Shown piece after piece: positions 17,714 to 25,429 of a stretch of DNA of 64,000 nt. Origin of the DNA: Octadecabacter dasysiphoniae (GTDB lineage Bacteria; Pseudomonadota; Alphaproteobacteria; Rhodobacterales; Rhodobacteraceae); assembly GCF_021532615.1 (NCBI RefSeq), contig NZ_JAKGAQ010000004.1, forward strand, positions 310,001 through 374,000, in the 5' to 3' direction. Within the stretch, counting starts at the first letter, position 1, and each line of letters begins with the position of its first letter. The notes under the pieces were generated by a model, which made no database searches, was not told the DNA's origin, and saw only the letters and a list, made by a program, of their open reading frames with translations. The translations under genes were made by a program, and so were the position numbers.

Positions 17714-18349
17714 ATGAAAATGATCGTCACGGGTCTTCGAAAAATTGAAAGTTGGGTCGTGACGGTCGCGATCATTGCCAACGTCAGCGGCGCGTTTGTG
17801 TTGCTGGCTTTGGTGGCGATCATGAACGTTGATGTGGTGTCGCGAAATATCTTCAACGCGCCGTTTCGCGGTGTGGTTGAGGTTGTGATTTTCTCTTTGG
17901 CGTTGATTGTCTTTTTGCAGCTTCCTGATGTGGTTCGCACGGGGCGTTTGACGCGCTCTGACGGGTTTCTGGGGCTGGTGCGCAGCCGATCCCCGCGCCT
18001 TGGTGGCGTATTGGCGCGCATCCTCGATGGTATCGCGTGCATTTTCATGTGCCTGATCGTCTGGACGGTCTGGCCCGAGTTCACCGAAAGCTTTGAGAGC
18101 TGCCATTTCTTTTCCCAACCTGATTTTGGGCCCGCACCGACTGGCAACATCTGGGCTGATTTCAAAACCGGCCTTGCGCGGTGCGATTATTTCGGGACGC
18201 CCGGAATTTTGCAGGCGCCATGGTGGCCCGTGCGCCTTGTGATCGCGTTTGGCTGCGCGTGGGCGGCAATTCTATTCTTTTTCAAGACCGCTTTGGGGGA
18301 CAGCCAGGGTCCGCATCACGTCACAGCGCAATCCAGCGGCGAGGTTTAG
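17714..18349 (+). CDS. TRAP transporter small permease (DctQ family)
   Basis: A 211-residue protein with four membrane segments. MNVDVVSRNIFNAPFRGVVE and VIFSLALIVFLQLPDVVRTG are DctQ-like. A periplasmic insertion (ESCHFFSQPDFGPAPTGNIW, through an acidic stretch to CDYFGTPG) with two Cys separates the third and fourth helices; this is longer than in typical DctQ and may form a disulfide. The start is ATG 17714, 17 nt after the binding-protein stop; the AGGGAT site is weak and an ATG two codons on is an alternative. The large permease follows 3 nt downstream. Confidence 0.85.
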   Translation: MKMIVTGLRKIESWVVTVAIIANVSGAFVLLALVAIMNVDVVSRNIFNAPFRGVVEVVIFSLALIVFLQLPDVVRTGRLTRSDGFLGLVRSRSPRLGGVLARILDGIACIFMCLIVWTVWPEFTESFESCHFFSQPDFGPAPTGNIWADFKTGLARCDYFGTPGILQAPWWPVRLVIAFGCAWAAILFFFKTALGDSQGPHHVTAQSSGEV

Positions 18350-18352
18350 ATC

Positions 18353-19660
18353 ATGGATCCTCTTACAATCGGCATGTTGTCCGTTCTTGCCATCGTGGTG
18401 CTTGTGTACCTTGGCCTTTATATTCCCGTCGCGCTTGGCCTTGTGTCGTTTGTGTCGATCTGGATCATGTCCGACAAACCCATCCTTGCGTTCAATTTCC
18501 TGAAGGTCGCTGTGGGTGACGGTGTCACGGAATACAACTTTGCGACCATTCCGCTGTTCACGTTGATGGGCTTGCTTGTGTCAAAGGCGCGGTTGGGCAG
18601 GGACATTTATGATGTGATGAATTCGGCGTTCCGCAAGGTTCTGGCGGGCATTGGTATGGCAACGGTTGGCGCGAATGCGATTTTTGCGGCTGTCACCGGA
18701 TCGTCCATTGCGTCAGCTTCGGTGTTCACGAAGATCGCTGTGCCGCAAATGCTGCGCTACAATTATAACAAACGCTTTGCTGTGGGGGTTGTGGCCGGAT
18801 CGTCCGTGCTTGGCATGATCATCCCGCCATCCGCGATGTTGATCATCTATTCCTTCGTGGCCGAAGTGTCCGTGGGGGATATGTTTCTGGCGGGGATCAT
18901 TCCAGGCCTGATCCTGACAGCAGTTTACATGATCGCGATTTATTTGATGGCGCGGTTCTGGCCGTCGTTCATCGGCGAGGACATCAAAACCGACAGTATC
19001 CCCGCGATGGATCGGGGTGAAATGTTTCGCAAGGCATGGCCCGTTGTTGCCCTGATCCTATTGGTTTTAGGCGGTATCTATACCGGTTGGCTGACCCCAG
19101 TTGAGGCCGGCGCGGCCGGTGCATCGCTTGCGCTGATCGTGGCGATTGCCCGTCGGTCCATGTCGTGGGCCGAATTCTGGGAAACACTTGTGGAAACAGG
19201 CCACATCACTGCGGCGATCTTGTTGTTGATCACGATGGCGTCGTTTTACAGCCGGATGCTAGGCTATGCTGGCCTGCCCAATCAGCTGGATGCGTTGCTG
19301 CAATCCTGGGAGATGTCGTTCTTTCAGATCATGCTGATTTATGTGGTCTTGATGTTGGTCTTGGGCACATTGCTCGACACGGCGTCGATCATCCTGATCG
19401 TTGTGCCGCTGTTTATCACATTGATCGAAAGCATGGAACTTAGCCTGATCTGGTTCGGCCTTGTGACTGTGATCGGCGCTGAAATTGGCCTTCTTACACC
19501 GCCCTTAGGGATTTCGTGTTTCGTGATCAAAAGCACGCTGAACGATCCGAATATCTCTCTCAAGGATGTATTTTTGGGGTCACTGCCGTTCGCCTTTTTG
19601 ATGTTGTTGGTCCTGATCTTGATCATTCAGTTCCCGATCCTGTCCACCGCCCTTCTTTAA
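18353..19660 (+). CDS. TRAP transporter large permease (DctM family)
   Basis: A 435-residue membrane protein with the standard DctM features: AAVTGSSIASASVFTKIAVP, then VVAGSSVLGMIIPPSAMLII and near the end GAEIGLLTPPLGISCFVIKS. It is the ion-coupled channel of the second tripartite system in the region and completes the set 16615-19660. The cluster therefore has two independent DctPQM systems on opposite strands plus a TAXI system, which suggests uptake of several related substrates or of a substrate and its breakdown product. Confidence 0.93.
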   Translation: MDPLTIGMLSVLAIVVLVYLGLYIPVALGLVSFVSIWIMSDKPILAFNFLKVAVGDGVTEYNFATIPLFTLMGLLVSKARLGRDIYDVMNSAFRKVLAGIGMATVGANAIFAAVTGSSIASASVFTKIAVPQMLRYNYNKRFAVGVVAGSSVLGMIIPPSAMLIIYSFVAEVSVGDMFLAGIIPGLILTAVYMIAIYLMARFWPSFIGEDIKTDSIPAMDRGEMFRKAWPVVALILLVLGGIYTGWLTPVEAGAAGASLALIVAIARRSMSWAEFWETLVETGHITAAILLLITMASFYSRMLGYAGLPNQLDALLQSWEMSFFQIMLIYVVLMLVLGTLLDTASIILIVVPLFITLIESMELSLIWFGLVTVIGAEIGLLTPPLGISCFVIKSTLNDPNISLKDVFLGSLPFAFLMLLVLILIIQFPILSTALL

Positions 19661-19681
19661 TTCTGCCGGAGTCACAGACCC

Positions 19682-20557
19682 ATGAAAAACGTCTCAATCG
19701 ACACAATCACGCAGGCATTTGTGGATTACTGCGCAGATGACACCGATCCGCGCACGATGTTCTTGCTGACCAAAATGGTCGAACATCTGCATGCCTTTGC
19801 CAAAGAAACCCAGCTGACCCACGCCGAATGGAGCCGCGCGCTGAAATTTGCGACGGATGCGGGCAAGATAACCGACGATGAACGCAATGAATTCGTGCTC
19901 ATTTCCGACGTGACGGGGTTGTCGTCTTTGGTGGATATGATCGGATCGCAGCATGATGGCACGTCCTCCAGCGTTCTTGGGCCATTCCATTCGGTCGGCG
20001 CGCCCGAACTGCCTGTTGGTGGTGATCTGAAGAAAGACAACGAGGGCGCGACAGTCGTCGTCGAAGGGGTCGTGCGTGATCTGGACGGCAACCCCGTTGA
20101 GGGCGCCGTGATCGAACTTTGGCAGACGGCGGAAAACGGACTGTATTATTCGCAAGACGGCGGGCAGGGCGATTTCAACCTGACGTGTTCGATGAAAACC
20201 GGCGCTGATGGTCGCTATGCAATGACAACCGTGAAACCGGCGCCCTATATGGTGCCCGATGATGGCCCTGTTGGGGAATTGTTCCGCGCCACAGGGCGCA
20301 CGCCTTGGCGGCCGTCGCATTTGCATTTTATCGTTCAAGCAGACGGGTTGCGCTCTCTCGTGACCGAAGTGTTCGCCAATGGTGATCCCTACCTTGATCG
20401 TGACGCCGTGTTTGGTGTGCGATCCGACCTTATTATGGACTACGTCGAAAGTACGGATCTTAACGCGCTGCCCGATGATCTGGAAATCGGACGCAATGCG
20501 ACCGTCCCTTATTACAAGGTCGATTTCGATTTCGTCCTTGTCCCTGAAAACACATAA
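19682..20557 (+). CDS. Intradiol ring-cleavage dioxygenase (hydroxyquinol/catechol 1,2-dioxygenase type)
   Basis: A 291-residue non-heme Fe(III) dioxygenase that opens a catechol or hydroxyquinol ring between its two hydroxyls. The N-terminal helical dimerisation domain (about residues 1-95) is followed by the beta-sandwich catalytic domain. The iron ligands are visible: Tyr in ENGLYYSQDGG, Tyr in VKPAPYMVPDDG, and the two His of WRPSHLHFIV. The GTSSSVLGPFHSVGAPELP segment is also typical. The CGGAG site precedes the ATG. It lies in the rightward operon between a TRAP transporter and a DRE-TIM enzyme. No maleylacetate reductase or muconate cycloisomerase is nearby, so its position in a pathway is unusual. 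Confidence 0.9.
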   Translation: MKNVSIDTITQAFVDYCADDTDPRTMFLLTKMVEHLHAFAKETQLTHAEWSRALKFATDAGKITDDERNEFVLISDVTGLSSLVDMIGSQHDGTSSSVLGPFHSVGAPELPVGGDLKKDNEGATVVVEGVVRDLDGNPVEGAVIELWQTAENGLYYSQDGGQGDFNLTCSMKTGADGRYAMTTVKPAPYMVPDDGPVGELFRATGRTPWRPSHLHFIVQADGLRSLVTEVFANGDPYLDRDAVFGVRSDLIMDYVESTDLNALPDDLEIGRNATVPYYKVDFDFVLVPENT

Positions 20558-20584
20558 ATCCTGCCCTTAGAAAAGGAACATAAG

Positions 20585-21796
20585 ATGCGCGAAACACATC
20601 TCGAAGATGGCAAATGGTGGGTCAGCCCCTACAACTTTGAACCCGAAGTGCGCGGCGAATTGAACTTGCCGCCGAAGGTCGAAATCCATGATGCAACCCT
20701 GCGCGACGGTGAACAAACGCCGGGTGTTGTGTTCTCGGTGGATGACAAAATCGAGATCGCGACCAAGCTGGATGAATTGGGTGTTGATCGCATCGAAGCA
20801 GGCATGCCCGCTGTGTCCGTGGATGACCAAACCGCGATCAAGGAGATTTCGAAACTCGGGCTGAACTCCAAGATTTTCACCTTTGCGCGGGCCATGAAAA
20901 CCGACATCGATCTGGCGCTGGAATGTGGCGCGGATGGCGTCGTGATCGAGGTGCCGATTGGTTACCCAAAACTTGTGACCCAGTTCGGTTGGACATGGCG
21001 CGACGTGGCTGAAAAAACCGCCCCGATTATCAAATACGCCAAAGACAACGGATTGCATGCGCTGTTCTTTCCCTACGACACGACCCGCGCGCGCAAGGAT
21101 GATCTGACGAACCTGTGCAATTACATCATGGATCACACGGCACCGGATTCCATCGGCATCGTGGACACCATGGGCTGCGCGACGCCAGAGGCGATCAAGC
21201 ACATGGTGCGCTGGGTCAACGACATGACGGGCCTGCCGATTGAAATCCATACGCACAACGATTTCGGTATGGGTGTTGCCACCGAACTGGCTGCGGTGAC
21301 GGCGGGCGCTGTGTGCGTGCATTCTTGCGCAAACGGTCTGGGGGAGCGCACAGGCAATGCCGCCCTCGAAGAACTGATGATGGGTCTGCACCTGCTTTAT
21401 GGATATGACACGCAGTACAAGCTCGATAAAATCCCTGAACTGGCGGACATGATTGCGCAGAAATCCAATATCCCGATTGCACGCAACAAACCTGTTTTGG
21501 GCCACGGCAATTTCATCCGCGAAAGCGGGATTGGCATCAACTATGTGATGAACGATCCGCTTGTGATGTTCGCCACGCACCCGTCCTTGACTGGTAAAGT
21601 TGGTGAGGTCGTTTTGGGCAAAAAATCCGGCAAAGCATCGATCATCTATAAGATGGGAGAGATGGGGATGGGCGAGCTGGAAGACGACAAAATCGCCGTT
21701 ATTCTTGATGAGGTTAAAAAGGCAGGTATTGCCAAACGCGATGTTTTGTCCAATGAGGAATTCGCAAACATCGTTGCCTCAGTGAAGGCGGCCTAA
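20585..21796 (+). CDS. DRE-TIM metallolyase (homocitrate/isopropylmalate synthase-like)
   Basis: A 403-residue protein of the HMG-CoA lyase / 2-isopropylmalate and homocitrate synthase superfamily. IHDATLRDGEQTPGVVFSVD carries the DRE-type catalytic Arg and metal-binding Asp, and PIEIHTHNDFGMG carries the His-x-His metal ligands. It lacks a LeuA-type regulatory domain; after the barrel there is a short lid with HPSLTGKVGEVVLGKKSGKA. Such enzymes condense an acyl-CoA with a 2-oxoacid, or cleave such products. It is the penultimate gene of the operon, 27 bp after the dioxygenase. An aldol step on a ring-cleavage product is an attractive but unproven role. Confidence 0.85.
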   Translation: MRETHLEDGKWWVSPYNFEPEVRGELNLPPKVEIHDATLRDGEQTPGVVFSVDDKIEIATKLDELGVDRIEAGMPAVSVDDQTAIKEISKLGLNSKIFTFARAMKTDIDLALECGADGVVIEVPIGYPKLVTQFGWTWRDVAEKTAPIIKYAKDNGLHALFFPYDTTRARKDDLTNLCNYIMDHTAPDSIGIVDTMGCATPEAIKHMVRWVNDMTGLPIEIHTHNDFGMGVATELAAVTAGAVCVHSCANGLGERTGNAALEELMMGLHLLYGYDTQYKLDKIPELADMIAQKSNIPIARNKPVLGHGNFIRESGIGINYVMNDPLVMFATHPSLTGKVGEVVLGKKSGKASIIYKMGEMGMGELEDDKIAVILDEVKKAGIAKRDVLSNEEFANIVASVKAA

Positions 21797-21856
21797 ACCG
21801 AGGGTAAGATCATTCCATTCCAGTCCCTTCCAACCCAGTCTGAATCAGCGACCAAG

Positions 21857-22471
21857 TTGGCATATCGTCAGCTTCGCGAGCTGCTTTTGACGGGCGGGCT
21901 CGCACCGGGCGAGAAGCTCAAAATCGATCGGTTGCGTCGGGTGCTGGATGTGGGTGCGTCACCCATTCGAGAAGCGCTAAGTCTGTTGGTGTCGGATCAG
22001 CTTGTGGTCCGGCACGAACAGCGCGGCTTTCAAGCCGCTGAAACCAGCCGTGAAAACTTTGATGAAATCCTGAGCCTTCGCAGTACCTTAGAGGGCAAAG
22101 CACTGTGTCAAAGCATGCAGCGCGCGACCCCTGAATGGATCGAAGATGTGGTTGTTGTTCATCACCGCATGACGCGCATGAAGGCGATTGGTTCAGACAA
22201 ATTTGAACATGAGCACAAGAATTTTCACATGACGCTGATCGGGAACTGCAATTCGCCTTTGTTGTTGCGGATTTGTGACCAGTTGTATGATCTCAACATT
22301 CGGTATCGCTATATTGCGGGCCGGTCGCAGGACTATAAGGGACGCAAGGTCGAGGACGAGCATCAGGACATTCTGGATGCCGTGATTGCAGAAAATTCGG
22401 ATCATGCGGTGGCATTGCTGCGTTCGCACTATGAAAAGACCGGCGATTTCCTGAAAGCTTATATTAAATAA
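21857..22471 (+). CDS. GntR family transcriptional regulator (FCD domain)
   Basis: A regulator with an N-terminal GntR winged helix (AYRQLRELLLTGGLAPGEKL, then GASPIREALSLLVSDQL) and an all-helical FCD effector domain (residues about 75-200), which usually binds a carboxylate through a metal. The start is uncertain. The only canonical start is TTG at 21857, with no ribosome site. The frame stays open back to the TAA of the preceding gene, and GAGGG at 21800-21804 sits 7 nt before an ATT at 21812, which would add residues IPFQSLPTQSESATK ahead of the DNA-binding domain. It ends the rightward operon and probably controls it, like MatR-type regulators of malonate operons. Confidence 0.85.
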   Translation: MAYRQLRELLLTGGLAPGEKLKIDRLRRVLDVGASPIREALSLLVSDQLVVRHEQRGFQAAETSRENFDEILSLRSTLEGKALCQSMQRATPEWIEDVVVVHHRMTRMKAIGSDKFEHEHKNFHMTLIGNCNSPLLLRICDQLYDLNIRYRYIAGRSQDYKGRKVEDEHQDILDAVIAENSDHAVALLRSHYEKTGDFLKAYIK

Positions 22472-22494
22472 TTGTACATCTCGCTTAGGGCGGA

Positions 22495-22893
22495 TCAGTG
22501 GTTTTTGCTGGCTGGCGCCACGTGGCAGACGGCTTCGATGTTGTGGCAGTCAGGGTCAAGAACGAAAGCCCCGTAGTAGTTTTCATGATAGTGGGGCCGT
22601 GGGCCTGGTGCGCCATTGTCGGCGCCGCCCGCTGCGATAGCGGCGGCGTAAAATGCATCAACCTGTGCATGGGTTTGGGCGGCAAGTGCGATGTGCAACG
22701 GGCCTTTTGTCGGGGCATCGTCGGTGATCCAGAACCATGGCCTGTCGTCCCCAAATCCTGTCACATTTGCGCCGCCCGTGTGTTCTATCGGAACGGTGAA
22801 AAGCCGCGTGACGTTCAAAGGGGCGAATGCCGCCGCATAGAACGCGACAGAACGGTCGAATTTCGTAACGCCGAACGTCATGTGATCAATCAT
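22495..22893 (-). CDS. VOC (glyoxalase/dioxygenase superfamily) protein
   Basis: A 132-residue single VOC-fold protein: IDHMTFGVTKFDRSVAFYAA at the start, GPLHIALAAQTHAQVDAFYA in the middle, and GAFVLDPDCHNIEAVCHV at the end, with the usual His near residue 4 and the C-terminal Glu as possible metal ligands. Members act as glyoxalases, extradiol dioxygenases, epimerases or drug-binding proteins. It faces the GntR gene (convergent, 23 bp apart) and lies just before the decayed monooxygenase. Its connection to the catabolic cluster is positional only. Confidence 0.8.
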   Translation of the reverse strand: MIDHMTFGVTKFDRSVAFYAAAFAPLNVTRLFTVPIEHTGGANVTGFGDDRPWFWITDDAPTKGPLHIALAAQTHAQVDAFYAAAIAAGGADNGAPGPRPHYHENYYGAFVLDPDCHNIEAVCHVAPASKNH

Positions 22894-22932
22894 AGTGCAC
22901 CTCTCGAATGATCCAGATGTTGGACCAGCGCC

Positions 22933-23148
22933 GATGAAGAATCCAGCGACATCACGGACGGAATTGCTGTGGTCGGTTTTTTCGTTGTGGGCGCGGACGG
23001 GGCCAATCGCTTTGTTCGTGACGCGCCGAAACCTCCCGTTGTCGACAGGGGCTATTTCTTTGACTGGTTGATCCTCGATATGATCCCGGACGCGGGGTAT
23101 CCGGCCGGTTTACGTCCGCATGTGCGAAGCGTGTCATCGCCGTCTTGA
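22933..23148 (+). pseudogene. Fragment of an aromatic FAD monooxygenase (MhpA/PheA/TfdB type)
   Basis: An open stretch of 71 codons with no start, running to a TGA at 23146. It reads [20 protein letters not shown] then [20 protein letters not shown]. This is the conserved DG motif (GADGANxxVR) and the following FDWL segment of FAD-dependent phenol, resorcinol and hydroxyphenylpropionate hydroxylases. Neither the N-terminal Rossmann motif nor the C-terminal half is present. The fragment stops inside the -35 region of the truncated tRNA copy at 23184. A hydroxylase making hydroxyquinol or catechol would have fitted with the dioxygenase at 19682. The remnant points to loss of that step. Confidence 0.6.
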
Positions 23149-23180
23149 CGCCCCAACACCCATCACTTAGGAACACGGTG

Positions 23181-23221
23181 TGAGCGGGTGTTGTGTAATG
23201 GTTAAGACCCCAGTTTTCCAA
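23181..23221 (+). repeat. Left attachment repeat (5' half of tRNA-Gly)
   Basis: Forty-one bases identical to 29646-29686. They cover tRNA-Gly from 3 nt before the acceptor stem through the anticodon loop and then diverge, so no tRNA can fold here. A relic promoter precedes it: TTGACG at 23145-23150 and TAGGAA 17 nt later. The block ATCGCCGTCTTGACGCCC at 23136 is also identical to one at 29599, at nearly the same distance from the tRNA (48 versus 50 nt). Confidence 0.85.
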
Positions 23222-23349
23222 GCAGGGTGGTTGAGTTTCAGCTAGTCGCGCGGTGTTGCTAACAGCCTCATTTCATTTAATAATGAACTGCATGGGGTAT
23301 CATCTGATATCACCAACTAGCATGCCGTTACCGACAAAAAGCAGACAAA

Positions 23350-24425
23350 ATGCCAAAGCTCACAGAGACCTACGTTCGAAAGATTTCCCAGACAAAATCG
23401 GGCACCCAGAAGCTCTGGGATAGCGAGATTAAGGGGCTCGTCCTCTTCGTCGGGAAGAAGGCTAAGACATGGTATTTTCAGAAGGACGTCGGTGGGCAAA
23501 CCAAGCGGGTTCTGATCGGTAGGTATCCTGTCATTTCGGCTGTGGCAGCACGGCAGACTGCGCTTGGGTTTGCGCTGGAATGGGGTAGGGGGCCGGTAAG
23601 CGGATCCAGATAGGAGCGCCAACACTTGAGGCGGCGATGGAAACGTACCTCGCCCGTCCAAAGCTGCGCTCTGAAACGAACAAGCAAGAAATCCGTCGTC
23701 AGTTCGCCAACCACATTAAGGACTGGATGAAGCTTCCGCTGGACGAAATCTCTAAGTCGATGGTTGCGCAACGCCACCGCGACCTGCGTTCGATCCCGTC
23801 GGGGGCAAATCACGTGCTGAAGTGCTTTCGCACAGTCTGGAACCACGCTCGCCGTATCCACGAATTGCCAGAGTGTCCGACTATCGCAGTTGAATGGTAT
23901 GAAGAGGCGCTTGAAGCGAAGATTATTGACGATCTGGGGAATTGGCGGAGGACTGTTGATGAACTCTTCAATCCAATCCACAAAGTCTTTTACGAACTGC
24001 TGTTGTTCACCGGCTTCAGAAGAAGCGAGGCGCTGTCGCTCGAATGGAAGCACGTCCATGAGCACCATATCCACCTGCCGATGACCAAGAACGGTCGTAG
24101 CTTTGATTTACCGATTTTGCAGTTTCACCATGAGATCCTAGCGCCGCTCAATGGCCTGAGCTCTCAATGGGTGTTCCCATCCCCCAAGTCTTCAACTGGA
24201 TATCTCGGACGGCCGGAACGGATGATGTATTCCCCACATACTCACCGGCGTACCTTTGCAACGGTGGCAATGGAGGCTGGTGTTCTTGAAGAGATCGTCG
24301 GTCGCTTGCTCAATCATACGCCACTGTCGATAACTGGGCGACGGTATGTGAAGCCTTCTCTGGACGCGCTGCGTCCGTCGATGGAAATTACGTGTAAGGA
24401 GCTTAGACATCGAACAGGACTCTAA
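23350..24425 (+). pseudogene. int: Tyrosine recombinase/integrase, frameshifted
   Basis: Two overlapping-family pieces of a P4-type integrase. The first (23350-23613) has the arm-binding domain (VRKISQTKSGTQKLWDSEIK, IGRYPVISAVAARQTALG). The second, in another frame, resumes with AGKRIQIGAPTLEAAMETYL from about 23589 and holds the catalytic domain: Arg in TGFRRSEALSLEW, HxxR in HTHRRTFATVAMEAGV, and Tyr in LSITGRRYVK. One G missing from the G-run at 23588-23592 explains the break; restoring it joins the pieces without loss. It may be a true inactivating deletion, a sequencing error in a homopolymer or, less likely, programmed -1 slippage. It lies next to the left att repeat, as expected. Confidence 0.85.
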
Positions 24426-24494
24426 TGCTGAAACCGACGTCGTTCTGGAATCCGATGGCGGGCCGATCTGATTTCAGCAATTGAGAGCTTCTTA

Positions 24495-25349
24495 GTGTCA
24501 AATTGGCCAGACACCGACGAAGCGATCGGCCAAAGTTTCGCGGTTGAATTGGCTAAAGGAACGTTGGCTTTTCACTTAGCAGACGAAGCAATGCGCGCTA
24601 CAATTCTGTCGCTCTTCCAGTTGCTTTCGGACAATGTTGCTGACGCGATCAGGCAACTACCTAAGGTAAAGCACTTTGGAAGAACCCTCTTCGGCCTTCA
24701 TGATGCACGAGCAATTTCCGGTTGGTTAGACAGCAACATTGAAGGTCTACGACACATCCAAGATAGAGATGAATTGGTAGACTATATTTGGCCTCTGCTT
24801 GGTGAGATCATAACAAATAAAACTGCTCAAAAACTAACAAATCCAGAACTTTTGCCCGAGACGGCGAAGATGTGGGCGCAGGGGCGCTCCTACAACGCGA
24901 TATGGAATTTCTTAAAGTCATCTGGGGCAAAACTGACTTGGGGTTCAAAATTTAGATCTCTGACCATTCAGCACATCGTTAACTTATGTGACGGTGCTTT
25001 CTCCTTTGACGGAACTTTGATCATAGGCGCAATAATTGAGCTGATTGATCAACATCAAACTGATGGCGACCAAGGTGGCGACGGCGAGCTAATTGAACGG
25101 CTCCAACTGTTATTAAAGGCCCTCAAATATGGGTTGCCCAACGAAACAGCTATTGCGATTCACGAAATTGGCTTTTCTGACAGAGTTGTAGCTCTTCAGC
25201 TGTACGAAGCCTTAGGGCAAGAAATCGGGGACAAAGATTCAATCAAGCTTCTCTTGCGTGCGAATCCCGATATTTCCAGAATCTGGATGTCAGAGTTCCC
25301 ATCCTTTTATGCCGATAAGATGGATGAGATCATTCGTACGCAAGGATGA
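24495..25349 (+). CDS. Hypothetical protein of the integrative element
   Basis: A 284-residue, acidic and mostly helical protein that I do not recognise. It starts at a GTG without a clear ribosome site; the frame is open a little further upstream (ADLISAIESFL before the GTG), so the start may be non-canonical or the N terminus lost. There are no membrane segments or catalytic motifs. Repeated amphipathic helices such as ATILSLFQLLSDNVADAIRQ and ELIERLQLLLKALKYG suggest a helical-repeat scaffold. It is noticeably more AT-rich than the chromosome around the element, a sign of transfer. It follows the integrase by 69 bp. Confidence 0.55.
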   Translation: MSNWPDTDEAIGQSFAVELAKGTLAFHLADEAMRATILSLFQLLSDNVADAIRQLPKVKHFGRTLFGLHDARAISGWLDSNIEGLRHIQDRDELVDYIWPLLGEIITNKTAQKLTNPELLPETAKMWAQGRSYNAIWNFLKSSGAKLTWGSKFRSLTIQHIVNLCDGAFSFDGTLIIGAIIELIDQHQTDGDQGGDGELIERLQLLLKALKYGLPNETAIAIHEIGFSDRVVALQLYEALGQEIGDKDSIKLLLRANPDISRIWMSEFPSFYADKMDEIIRTQG

Positions 25350-25429
25350 CTTGATTCATTACGCCTCTACAGATTTTATAGCAGTGGGTTTAGGTGAAGG
25401 TCGATTGACACACATTGACTTAGCCGGAT

